From: Atriophallophorus winterbourni
Lineage: Eukaryota; Platyhelminthes; Trematoda; Plagiorchiida; Microphallidae
NCBI GenBank assembly: GCA_013407085.1
Contig: JACCGJ010020011.1
Span: forward strand, 124,001 to 188,000
Length of the DNA: 64,000 bases
Reading direction: 5' to 3'
Positions within the stretch are counted from its first letter, which is position 1. Each line of letters opens with the position of its first letter. Below are positions 1 to 10,740 of the stretch, one piece after another. The position numbers and the translations under genes are program-made. The notes beneath the pieces are model-generated. The model did no database searches, was not told the DNA's origin, and saw nothing but the letters and a program-made list of their open reading frames with translations.

Positions 1-192
1 ACATAACTTCGCCAGAAAATAAGCTTTCAATGTTTCTTAGCGACATTCGCACAAAATACAATGTATTATATCAGGTTCGAAATTTAAAATATCCTGTCGC
101 TCCGTTTCCGATGGATTACATATTAGCCTTTATTTATTCAGTTCGTAACACGTTGTGACGAAATATATGAAAGCGATATACATATACAAGAT
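1..192. repeat. Hammerhead-repeat block, downstream remnant
   Basis: This stretch matches the part of the dispersed repeat that lies just after the hammerhead-like core in other copies (compare 11340-11540 and 46150-46350). Shared words are ACATAACTTCGC, TTTCTTAGCGACATTCGC and ACACGTTGTG. The core itself would lie left of the window. About 193-540 shows no confident match apart from weak echoes of the same block. Confidence 0.7.
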
Positions 193-539
193 TCAAGTTT
201 CAAGATTTATGGTTAAAAAAAGCAAATTGCTGTACACTACCATAGGATATACGTATAAAAATTTTATAAAAAAATCGTTACTTGTATGATCATCTCCGTT
301 TTCTTCATAGTTGGAGCAAAAATAATCCTCAATGGCGACACAGACTGAGGGATACGTCAATATGCAGCGGAAATTTCGAACATTTAAAATGCATCTCACT
401 TAAGGATAGCGCGAAACACGTTTCGAACCTGTTCATGGAAATTACGTGTGAAATATTAAGCTGCCGTTGTATTTATGTTTCAGTTGCGTAAACAACGCTT
501 GTGACGAAATATATCAGAAATTTGCGATATACAGCTATA

Positions 540-1000
540 CAACGTATCTCTAACAATGGTATATACATTATGACTTCATAATAACAAAAGACCAGTTCAC
601 ATCGAAGCATGTAATCCACATGCATTTTTGCTAAAAATATATGCTGTCACATAAGTATTATAATTTTGGAACAGAAAATAATTTCTCAGATAAACATGAA
701 TTTCACATGCATTTGCGTTAAGAATTAGCTTAGAAATTATAGAAACATTTTCACAATATTGTGCAATCCTCCTTATTTTTACCGTGGTTTTCTTCAACAA
801 ACAACTGCAGCTGCAACAACATCGGCGGGTGCTTTATCGATAAAGTTCAAAGCATAATTCATTAAAATGTATTGAGGTGCTCACATCCCTATCCCATACA
901 CACTACTACCGGTTTCTGGATGTTTGCTGTCATCAGGTGTAGACAGTAAGAGCAGTTAAACATAATCCTTTCAATGTTTCTTAGCGACATATCGACACAT
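540..1000 (-). repeat. Hammerhead-repeat block, copy 1
   Basis: Dispersed repeat with the order seen in the other copies: a stretch around CACTTCACATC, a TCTCAGATAAACATGAATTT segment, CAGCTGCAACAACATCGGC, a GGTGCTCAC box, then the hammerhead-like core at 895-948. It is homologous to 9700-10150, 10900-11340 and 27200-27600. No coding capacity is evident. The strand given is that of the ribozyme-like motif. Confidence 0.75.
895..948 (-). ncRNA. Hammerhead-ribozyme-like motif, copy 1 (core kept)
   Basis: On the minus strand CTGATGA (complement of 931-937 region) is followed 13 nt later by GAAA, then CCGGT and A. This is the order expected for a type-I hammerhead: stem I, CUGAUGA, stem II, GAAA, minimal stem III (ACC pairing with GGU), UA at the cleavage site, stem I. 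Stem II is weak here because the second pair would be A opposite C, and the 10.1-11.1 position is C opposite A rather than G-C. Self-cleavage is inferred only. Confidence 0.5.
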
Positions 1001-1194
1001 GACTGGAGTGAGCAAGTTATATAGGCATAATATCGTTTTTCGCTGAGGTAACCGACTAGATATTCTCGAGATGAACAAGTCTTTGCTGTACAGCTGAAAG
1101 AGTGCGTACTCAAAGTATCGCTTGGCACTTGCATCCTCGCAAGCTTACAAGTAAAGTATTACTTTGCAAGTTTCTGAAGCTTGTTTAGATATAT

Positions 1195-1742
1195 CTAAAT
1201 AGGCGTCCAGTCATTTAGATGAGTTAGACAGGCCCTAAACAGCGGGTGAGGTCCTGGTAACAAATAGATTCGCACAACCGTAGGATTTACCTCGATGTTG
1301 CTAAGGCATTCGACTTGTAGTGGGTGCGGCAAAGACGTCAGCGTTGACACGTTCTTTGGACAAAATACTTGCGCATAAAATGATATTAGGGCATCAGCTG
1401 TATCCTTGACATTATCAGTCAGTCCGTTCTCTGTCTGGATAGGAAATACACCTGGCTTAACCTTGGTCGCGGTGTTTACGATGGTGTACAGCAACTTAGG
1501 ATGTCGTTCCATCTGGTCGATCAGCTTCCAATGGTGATATTGCTTGTCTTCTCAAATTAGGGACGTCACCTTGTTACGTAAATTACGAAAGTGTTCCCAG
1601 GATGCGTCTGTTCGTATTGTTCTGTGTGCAGCCCATGCGGAATTTCGCATGGCTATACACTTCCGAGTGCGGCTTCGAAGTTTGAAGCAAAATGTTCTTG
1701 ATTTCCTTTCGGTAACACAGGTAGAATTGTCAGCTAAAGGTA
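1195..1742 (-). pseudogene. CR1-like LINE fragment (ORF2 linker before the RT domain)
   Basis: Minus-strand frame with one in-frame TGA at about 1552-1554 joining two open stretches. The translation reads as the region between endonuclease and reverse transcriptase of CR1/Jockey-type non-LTR elements: a basic segment with KLRSRTRKC and SAWAAHRT, then HFRNLRNKV, KLLYTIVNTATKVK, and TADALISFYAQVF leading towards the first RT blocks. The RT catalytic blocks are absent, so this is a short fragment. The high-coordinate end joins the flanking repeat at about 1743 (GTATGCCACTGTTGAAT), which marks the insertion or break point. The family level is fairly safe; the exact clade is not. Confidence 0.65.
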
Positions 1743-4700
1743 GCGCGTGTATGCCACTGTTGAATGAGGCTGTTACGACCATCCTGTTTAATCACATTTG
1801 TCCAAACACATTTTTAATGTGGGTAAACCCATAACCATGAACCAAAATATACATTTGCATGCATTTCCATCTCACCCCCAGAAGAAACAGTTTTTTGCTG
1901 TTTGTAAACTTTAAGGACAGTATTATCAGTTTCCGCATGCTCTTGAAATGGTGGAGGAATGGGAAACACGTAGAGCTTGCATGCAACTGCTGGATATGGC
2001 TAGTACGACCAACCTGCTCATAACTTATAAACGCGCAAGTTAGGTTGACACTAATTAAACTTGGTGAAATATATAGTGTAGTTATGAAAACTGGTAAAGT
2101 TTATAAAGAATGCATCTACAAAATATAGCTTTCGAAGTTTTTTCATGGAAATAACTACATTTAATTGACGATATCAAATGAATATTTCTTTGTAGAGGCA
2201 GAATACATGGATCTTATTGATGATTCAACCGCTTTACTTAAGACGATATTGTTAAATTCTACATCAAATTGAACGCACATACAAAAATGATATGCGTATA
2301 AAAAAAGAATATTGCGCCTCTTTGTCATTTAGAATGCAAAATTATGCAACTTGCTTATCGATATAAACAGGTTATCACGTTTTAACGTTAGATCATTTGA
2401 AACGAGAATTGTTTTTTTGTTGGTCCAGTGTTTACGGAAGGAGTTATGTTTGAAATCAAGGGGTTTGAATTTAGGATAAACGTCCTCCTCATTGTTAATG
2501 AATCGACATTTATGGGTAACATCGGCAAAGAAGCCATCTAACTGTAATTTGCTATTGGCAAATCGTTACGTTATATTAGTAACAGTATTGGTACAACACT
2601 GATCCTTTGGGAGCAACGCAAATAAATATCAATTTGTCTTAATAGAAGGCCGTCAGCATAAACTCTGATTTGTCTGTTGCTAAAATAATGTGTATCCATT
2701 CCTATTGTTTCCAAACAATACCATGTTTCTCTTTCATGTTTAAAATCGACCGAAGCAGGCCAACGACAAACAAACCATGTTCCTGTAGCTTTTTAAGCGT
2801 AAACCTTCAGAAATGTCGAAGTGACATGTATAATTAAACCCGCATGCATCTACAACACTCTCAGAATAGCAGATATATGAAACGGTCATCGATAACACAT
2901 GTACTGTAATCGAAGTGTGTAGAACTGTTTATTAAACGAAAAAACAAAGGCAAATGCGTTGAACAAAAACGATGTGACATCGAGAGCATTCAATCTGAAT
3001 CGTAAGCGCTGAATTTCTCTCAATCACAAATATATTTCACGTAGAGCGTGCTGTAATTCAAAATGAAACAGTGCATAAATATTTTCAACACTATTCCAAA
3101 TTAACGTGCGACAAGTGACACATATAGATAATACTCTGGAACATTTCGGGTGTAATCGAAGTAACTCCGAGTGTATTGCGGGAACCTAAATTTTGCAACA
3201 CAATTAAATGCTGATTTTTACAGGAAACTTGAATCATGGCATCATTATTTAGTTGGTTATTCTTATGCATACAACAATAATATGCGTATAGAAATAAATT
3301 GAATATTGCAACACTTAGACATTTACATTACAATATTATGCAACTCGATTGTCAATATAAACGGTTATCACGGTTAAACGATAAATGATTTAAAACAAGA
3401 ATTTTTCGCATTGTTTCTTGGTTCAGCGCCATGGGACGACGGTAAGTTTGTCGAAAAAACACTTTCCTTTATTAAATGTATTTCGCAGGAGATTTCAAAT
3501 GAATTTATTTTTAGACTACGGATACACGAATTTTGATGGTGAGCAGACATTGTTTAGTTCTCCATTAAAATTAACATACATTTTCTATTTCAAATTTTAT
3601 CCATAATTTATAAACGTGCAAGTTAGGTTGACACTAATTAAACTTGGTGAAATATATAGTGTAGTTATGAAAACTAGTAAAGTTTATAAAGAATGCATCT
3701 ACAAAATATAGCTTCCGAAGTTTTTTCATGGAAATAATTTTGAGATGATTTTCGATGTTTAATTTAGCGACGTTTATTAATAAGTAGATCTCAGTTAAAT
3801 TGAGGATAATACAAGATAATTAATTATATCATATTAATAGTAGATTATACTATTTTGTGAAAGGTGTACATTGTAAATTTTTTCAAATGATTGAAATCAG
3901 ATACACAAGCAAAATCGTCAAATGCATGTTGGCAAATTATGGAACATAATATAAATTTTGAAATATCTGTTTTTGATCACGTATTGAAAACAAATGATAT
4001 GATTTAATATCTCCTCTTCCCAAATACAATCATGATGTTGAACTGAATATCTGAAGTGGAACGCTATCATAAAATCGACTAACAGTCCATCCGTGGTTGT
4101 AATTCACGCAAACTTTTAAACCAAAACCTATAAGCAAGCGATGTTCAATTAACTTACACATTTCTCTAAATATACCTGAAATAAACCGGGATACCTCCTG
4201 CTAACTGTACATGTAGCATCTGCAAATTTGAAGCAATTATTGTTGATTTCGCCGGATGCAATATTCGCAATTCATGATTGAAAACTCAATTAACTTTACA
4301 ATAAACACTGAATCAAAATTTAGGTATATACCTAATTAGTGGATTGCATCATCAGGATGAATTAATATTGTTGTACGAGCTTGTCAATTCAGGAAATCGG
4401 AAATTTCATTCAGAATGAGCACGCAGCAATTTAACATACCCACTGAATTACTGATTGCATGTGGTATTGCAAGCATGCTAGAATTTCGAATCTGAAAAAT
4501 ACATTATCCATCGTTGAAAAGCGTGCTCAGGTCTAGTTGTCTGAGTTGCTAGACGTATATCTCAGGGAGAATCTACTAAACATCCGCCTAACATAATTGG
4601 TAGTGTTCGTACACGCCTTCCGATTAAAGACCATTTTCCCAACCAAAAGAAATCGTGATATCTATGACATTTCTTACGCTGTGCACTAACGAATTCTGTT

Positions 4701-5293
4701 TTCGAGCTTGCATAGGTAGCAAAAGCCAGGCCCGCTGCGATCTGTGTGATCTAACTTTTACGAGTTTTCAAAGAAAGCATGATTTATGATGTCCCTTCGT
4801 GCAATGAAATTAAGGTGTTTGGTTGCAGGAAAAATGTCCTCGTCATTGTTGATGAATCGTCATCTATCCATTCCATCAGCAAAGAAGCCATCTAATTGTA
4901 AATTGCTGTTGACAAATCGTTACATTATATTATTAACAGTATTGGTGCAAGTACAGAACATTTATGAGAAACGCGAATATTGTCAAATCGCCTTAATAGA
5001 AGGCCATCTGCATGAACTCCGTTCTGTCTGTTACTAAATTAATTTAGTATCCATTCACATTGATTCCCAACAACACCATGTTTCTTATCTAAGTTTAAAA
5101 TCCACTGAAGGAGGTTAACGACAAACAAACCATGTTCCAGCAGCTTGTTCAAGCGTAAACCATCAGAAATGGCAAGGTAACATGCATACATGAAGCCGCA
5201 TGCATCTACAACACTCAGAACTGAGAACTAAGAAACGTTTATGGTAGAAAAAGCTGTAAGCTCAGCAATAAACATAGGACGACAAGGTATATG

Positions 5294-5300
<7 letters not shown>
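1743..5300. repeat. T block, copy A
   Basis: About 3.5 kb matching 23340-26823, 31620-34946, 38660-41836 and, in part, 44690-45860. It starts with paired sub-repeats (GTATGCCACTGTTGAAT and GCATGCAACTGCTGGATAT), skips part of the sequence near 2030, carries S-like words at 3110-3420, and ends at a (TA)n array. Compared with copies B and C it lacks a 210-bp insert near 2412. Positions 4100-4790 look nearly identical to copy B, whereas 4918-5290 follow copy C base for base, a conversion-like mosaic. The 83-codon frame at 4786 recurs at 26319 and 34454 only because the DNA is duplicated; I assign no gene. Confidence 0.8.

Positions 5301-5335
<35 letters not shown>
5296..5335. repeat. (TA)n microsatellite
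   Basis: About 20 TA units between the T block and a truncated gypsy 3' end. In T blocks C and D the equivalent array has no gypsy piece. Confidence 0.95.
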
Positions 5336-5337
<2 letters not shown>

Positions 5338-5672
5338 CATTACAACTGCCCGTATGTGACAGAGCAACGCAGCAACCACAAGCTGGAGGGTATAGCCAAT
5401 TGCGAAGAACGCTCAGGGTACGTAAAACCGTCGACCACTACCAAGCGTGGCGGATTGGCTCGAACAGTGAAGGGGAGAGTCGTGTTGTGTCTACGCTGCA
5501 TAGACCTGTCTGCTGTGCGTTGACTTATTGATTTCCAATCGATCACTCACGCGCCACGCTTTTGAACTTTGTCAATCAATAATATTACACTGGTCTCGTT
5601 CACAAGTCCGGTCGTTTGTTCTTACTGTTGTTTAGAGAATAAGTGCTTTGTGCTTACTTGTGAATATAACAG
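5338..5672 (+). mobile_element. Ty3/gypsy 3' fragment: end of pol plus LTR
   Basis: Begins inside the C-terminal pol frame (CDRATQQPQAGGYSQLRRT, then VDHYQAWRIGSN), matching 18184-18310 of the larger element. A polypurine tract (GAAGGGGAGAG) precedes an LTR of about 195 bp that ends in ...TGAATATAACA near 5672. The left break sits directly on the (TA)n array. The copy at 26869-27206 has the same left junction, so the two were probably duplicated with their flanks and are not independent insertions. It has no integrase or RT and cannot be autonomous. Confidence 0.85.
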
Positions 5673-6540
5673 CATGTAATCATAATTAGTTATCCAAAGA
5701 AATTACATCTCACTCGTATTTAACAATATTTACAAACCAACAGGTCCACAAGAAACATTAACTCGTAGTAAGTTATCATTGATTTTGTCATACGTATCTC
5801 TAACAAGTATGTTTTTATGGTTTCATATAAATGACACATTATTCCATCCTCACAAAAACTTAATGATAACAAAGGCCACTTCACATCAAAGCATTTTTGT
5901 TTATTTTCATTGCAAAATATATGTATATATGTATGTGTATATAAATATTAAATTATTCTCTTTACATCAGTATCATCATTTTGGAACAGAAAATAATTTC
6001 TCAGATAAACATGAATTTCACATGCATTACCGTTAAGAATCAACGTAGAAATTATAGAAAATTTTTCACAATTATTGTGCTCATCCTCCTTATTTTTACC
6101 GTGGTTTTCTTTAACAAACCGGTGCAGCTGCAACAACATCGGCAGGTGCATTATCGATGAAGTTCATAAGATTATTCATTAAAATGTATTATGGTGCTCA
6201 CATCCCCATGCCTTACACACCACCTCCGGTTTCTGGATGTTTGTTGTCATCAGGTGGAGACAGTAATATCATGTTCATTCCAATTTAAGTTAAACGTAAC
6301 TTCGCTAGAAAATAAGTTTCAATGTTTCTTAAAGACATTCGCAAAAAATACAATGTATTATATCAGGTTAAAAATTTAAAATATCCTGTCGCTACGTTTC
6401 CGATGGATTACATATTAGCCTTTATTTATTCATTTTGTAACACGCTGTGACGAAACATATGAAAGCGATATACATATACACAATTAGCGCTTGTATGCCA
6501 CTGTTGAATAAGGCTCGTACGACCAACCTGAAGGAAACGT
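5673..6540 (-). repeat. Hammerhead-repeat block, copy 2
   Basis: After the LTR the sequence resumes inside the hammerhead repeat: TAGTTATCCAAAGAAATTAC, the ACGTATCTCTAACAAGTATG segment, TCTCAGATAAACATGAATTT, then the core at 6211-6264 and the downstream part with GTATGCCACTGTTGAATAAG near 6494. Homologous to 10735-11600 and 27205-27880. Confidence 0.75.
6211..6264 (-). ncRNA. Hammerhead-like motif, copy 2 (cleavage site altered)
   Basis: CUGAUGA and GAAA are both present with the 13-nt spacing, and stem I shows four pairs next to the core (CCAC with GUGG). The cleavage dinucleotide expected as UA reads AG, so this copy is predicted inactive. It shares that change with 27541-27594, evidence that the two descend from one copy. 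Confidence 0.4.
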
Positions 6541-8510
6541 AACAGTGCATTCTTCGGATCAAATTTCATTGGAGATTTCAAATAAATCTTTATTTTAGAG
6601 AAGGGATCCTTGTAGATTACTGATGATACAATCTCATCACTCAAGTTATTTTAACAATGTTTTAAGTTCATGCATATAAATAGTTTAAAAATTAAAACTA
6701 GCAAAGTTTTTCACGTATTCATCTAGCAAATTCAGCTTCCGATTTTACTTCTGGAAACATTTTTCAGATTAGAGTCGTTGCCTTAATTAGCGACGGGTTA
6801 TTATAAGTACATTTCAGTAACATTGAGGAAGTTACGAAACATTGCATTATGTCCTGCTTAGGGTAGATTATACTATTTTGTAAGAGGCGTACATTGAAGG
6901 ATGACCGAATTTCCGATTGTAAATTATTTTAAATGTTCGTAATCAGGTAAACAAGCGAAATCATCAAATGAATTTCGACAAATTAAGGAAAAAAATAAAT
7001 GTTGAACCATCTGCTTTTGATCATATATTGAAAATTGATGCTATGGTTTTATGTCCCCTCTTTCCAGAAGCTCGGTGTAATACAATCATCACATTCAACT
7101 CAATAGCTGAAGATTAACATACTCATGAAATTAACTAACCAGATATACATGTTTGAGATTCAAGCATACATCTAACTAAATCAGACAACCAAGCAATCAT
7201 CAATTACCTTAATCTTTTCGCTAAATATGACTTAGCTAATTGGGGAATCAACTTGCACACTGAACATTTTACATCTATATCCTTGAAGCAATTGTTGGGG
7301 TTTCATCTCGATGAAAGTTATAAATGGAAAGGTTCAGATAAATTTGCATGACTGGTTTACAGCAGTATTCGGATTGTCTCAGGTAACATTCATGTTACAT
7401 GATTTATGCGGTCTGAATAAGCAAAACGTCTCTCGGAGATTTTACAAATTCACGTTTCATGAATTATTTGCTACCACCGTCGGAGTACTCAATACAACTT
7501 TTAACGACGGACAATCACGTGCAACTATTGGATTCTTGAATCGGCACGTAGATTGGGGCGTTGAGGATATCGTACAAATTTAAATTCATAGATCAACGAC
7601 GTGTTACTATGATTAAGCGGAACCAGTCGAAGTATTGAAGGCATGAACACCAGGGTTTTTATGCGTTCTCTGGTTGCAGTGTCGATATAAGATCTTATAA
7701 TTGTGCTGCATCGGATAAATCAGCTGCAACTGAAAATCTATGAAATCTCTGTTCTCTATTCGAGAATAAGGTGAACATGACTCGCTTTGATTGAAGTTTT
7801 ATGAAAATCGAAATGCTTTGTCCATAGTTTCATCTACTTATATTCCTACATCGTAGTTTGAATATATTGTGTGAGGAAGCGTTTTGGAAAAGAATTTTGA
7901 GCGTTCATCCAATAGAGATTTCAGTGCTGTAAGAGATAGACTTAATATTTATTGGAATCGGTGTAAAGGGTGTGCAAATACATAGTAATGTAAAGCAAAA
8001 CAGTGCTATGCAGTTCACTAATCTGAGGCATTTTGTCCCTTTCCCTGTTACTCCCAGCGTCACAGACGTACTGGAATTCTACGATAACTTGATCGCTTCG
8101 TCCGTTTGGTGGTGTTGTATACAATTTTCTCTAAAAATGCAGGATATAATGTAAGTATAGGGCCCTAAAAAGACGATTGACCAGATCAGTCGGTTGAATG
8201 TGAAAGAACAACCCATCATGTGAACATATGTTTCAGAGCTTTCCACGTGCATCATATACTTTCGACCATACCATATTTTTACATGGGCACTTTCGGCGGA
8301 CTTGAGTACAAAATTGTATTTCACGAAAGTTGATCAAAAATATTCCGTTATGATTTATCTTTGAATTCAAAATGAAACGTGTTAGCTTCGCTATAAAATT
8401 GATAATCGCGATTCACATCTACAGCAGACATTGATCTAACTTAGACAAAATCATAATGGAGAATTATTGAACAGTTGCTTGTTGTGCTTTTCGAACAATA
8501 TTTTATGTCA
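6540..8510. repeat. S block, copy 1 (right part)
   Basis: Homologous in order to 13045-14890, 19920-21460 and 29340-30341: GTAACAGTGCATTC, a segment with GATTATACTATTTTGTAAGA, ACCAAGCAATCATCAATTACC, AATTTGCATGACTGG, and CCCAGCGTCACAGACGTACTGG. Small frames at 7311, 7942 and 7972 are not conserved as proteins among copies: starts, stops and lengths change. No function recognised. Confidence 0.7.
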
Positions 8511-8822
8511 TGCATGCAGTAAATTGGGAAGACCGTAATTGCGGTTCAAAGATTTTTGCAAAATAGATATGAAAGTTCTTGTTTTCCCCTCGCGAGTTGG
8601 GATAAACTTGCTCTTGACCGCTCACTTTTGAGAAATTTCATCAACCGTCGTCCTCAAGTTTAAGGAAGAGCAGATACAGCTCTTGGCTGCTGAACGTAGA
8701 TCACGCCGCCGGCGTGCTACTAAACCCCTACAACCAAGGTCTGACTTTCTTTGCAAGCGCTGCGTAAGAAATTGTTCCATCAAAATCGGATTGCCTAATC
8801 ATTCAAAAAGCTGTAGAACATG
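8510..8822 (+). pseudogene. Decayed LINE ORF2 C-terminus with zinc knuckle
   Basis: Plus-strand coding traces, broken by frameshifts: SWDKLALDRSLLRN, then EEQIQLLAAERRSRRRRAT, then FLCKRCVRNC and KIGLPNHSKSC before a stop. This matches the tail of RTE-like LINE ORF2 proteins, which end with a W-x-x-LA-x-DR-x-x-WR segment, a basic stretch and a Cys-Cys-His-Cys finger of the form CxxC...IGLxSHxxxC. The same tail recurs at 14960-15224, 35790-36080 and 49620-49906. Upstream RT domains are not recognisable, so only the 3' end of the element remains. Confidence 0.65.
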
Positions 8823-9600
8823 AAAATCCACGCGATTGTGATCTACATCCATGGTCGAAATCGACCGGAGGGTCCAGCAAAAGAACAACTTATGCAATGC
8901 AATCAATAATAACTCCTATTGATAATAGTTTCTTTTACCCTTCACATAACGTGATTTTTGGAAAATTCGTTACAATAGTTTGAATGAGATTTATATTTTA
9001 AAAATATATTACATGATGATTTGAAGTTAAATGGAATGTTATCTAATATTATTTTATTATTTTAGGCACTGCAGTCAACATTAATCATTCTATTTTTAGT
9101 AAAACATTAACTTCGCTAGAAATTCAGATTTCAAAGTTTCGTAAAGAAACCGAAATTGAAATCCTGATAACTTTCAGTTCATCAATTTATCTTTGAATTT
9201 GCGTTGTGCAGTCAGTAAAATTAATGAATATATTTTCAATAATAATAAGAAATATTTGATTGTGAGTCGCACAGCGACATTCGCAAAAATTACACAGAAG
9301 AATGTCTGATTAATCATTTAATATTAGCAGTTGCTGCGGTTGCAATGTTAGCCTGGTAGTTCTAATCACTTTATATTAGATGTCCCGCATCGATTATATA
9401 CTGAAACGTTTAGACGAAACATTTGAAGACGCTTAAATATAAATTATTATCGCATTAACTACGAAAATGCGTTAAGATTACTTATCTATGCAATAAATCA
9501 TGAGTCTATATTTTAAAATAAATTTAATTGTTTCATATCAGCCGTCGAAAACAATAATCAACCGAATTTAATTCTTATTACATTTCATTATCCAACAACA
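8823..9600. repeat. Z block: LINE 3' tail and repeat-derived sequence
   Basis: Follows the LINE C-terminus and matches 15225-16010, 36080-36700 and 49907-50530. Shared landmarks are AATGCAATCAATAATA, CCTATTGATAATAGTTTC, AAACATTAACTTCGCTAGAA and TAGATGTCCCGC. The AACTTCGCTAGAA part is a diverged relative of the hammerhead-repeat downstream region. No gene seen. Confidence 0.6.
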
Positions 9601-10740
9601 TTTACAAACCAGCAGGTGCACCTCAACCAAATGCTCGTGGGTTATCATTGATTTTTCATACGTATCCCTAACAAATATGTTTTTATGGTTTTATATATAT
9701 GAAACATTATTCCATCCTCATAAAAACTTCATAATAACAAAAGACCACTTCAAATCAAAGCATGTAATCCACATGCATTTATGTTCATTTTTCCTGCAAA
9801 ACATATACATATATGTATGTGTGTATATAATTAATAATTTATTTAGTATCATGATATTGGAACACGAAATAATTTCTCAGATTTATATAAATTTCACATG
9901 CATTTGCGTTAAGAATCAACGTAGGAAATATGCAAAAATTAGCAAAATTTTTGCGCTTATCCACAATATTTTTACCCTGCGTTTCTTCGACAAACAACTT
10001 CAGCTGCAACAACATCGGCGGCTGCGTTATCGATAAAGTTCATAGCATAATTCATCAAAAAGTATTAAGGTGCTCACCTCATCATCCCTTACACACCACT
10101 ACCGGTTTATGGATGTTTGCCGTCATCAGGTGTAGAGAGAAAAACACTGTTTATTCCATATTTAGTTGAACAAACCTTCGCTGGAAAATAAGATTTCAAT
10201 GTTTCTTAGCGACATTCACAAAAAATACAATGTATTTTATCAGGTTAAATATTTAAAATATGCTGTCGCTACGTTTCCGATGAATTACATATTAGCCTTT
10301 ATTTATTCAGTTCGTAACACGTTGTGACGAAACATATGAAAGCGATATACATATACACAAGTAGCGCTTGTATGCCACTGTTGAATAAGGCTCGTACGAC
10401 CAACCTGTTTAATCACATTTGTCCAAACACATGTTTGACACGGATAAACTCATAACCATGAACCAAAATATACATTTGCATGCATTTCCATCACACATTC
10501 ACATAAACCGGCTTCTTGCTGTTTGTAAACTTCAAGTATGGACAGTATTATCAGTTTCCGCATGCTCTTGAAATTGTGTAATAATGGTAAACAAGTAGAG
10601 CTTGCATGCAACTGCTCAATATGGCTGATACGACGGACCTGCTCAATAATTTTTGTTTAAACACATTATTATCCCTGAAAATATGAACAGGACCTTTAAA
10701 CTCTGTTTTTCTGAGAATACTGACGTTTCCTAATTTCATA
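9600..10740 (-). repeat. Hammerhead-repeat block, copy 3 (long)
   Basis: One of the most complete copies: ATTTACAAACCAGCAGGTGCA, the CCTAACAAATATGTTTTTAT segment, CAGCTGCAACAACATCGGC, the core at 10088-10137, the downstream region, and then both paired sub-repeats (about 10370 and 10600). It stands head to tail with the next copy (10741-11600). A 119-codon frame at 9677 lies within the repeat and is not conserved among copies. Confidence 0.8.
10088..10137 (-). ncRNA. Hammerhead-like motif, copy 3 (GAAA lost)
   Basis: CUGAUGA, the CGG...CC stem II, ACCGGU-type stem III and UA cleavage site are kept, but the core GAAA reads UAAA. Predicted inactive by one substitution. Confidence 0.42.

Noticed and set aside
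4786..5037. 83-codon frame MMSLRAMKLRCLVAGK repeated at 26319 and 34454
   Set aside because: Present because the T block is duplicated; in copy D (41437) the frame is lost. No domain.
5241..5531. 96-codon frame starting before the TA array as a gene
   Set aside because: Chimera of T-block sequence, TA repeats read as IYIYIY, and gypsy pol tail.
6610..6640. Plus-strand CTGATGA at about 6617, also near 13130, 20010, 29445 and 47258, as further hammerheads
   Set aside because: No GAAA at a suitable distance and no pairing strands; the word is part of the S block (ACTGATGATACAAT).
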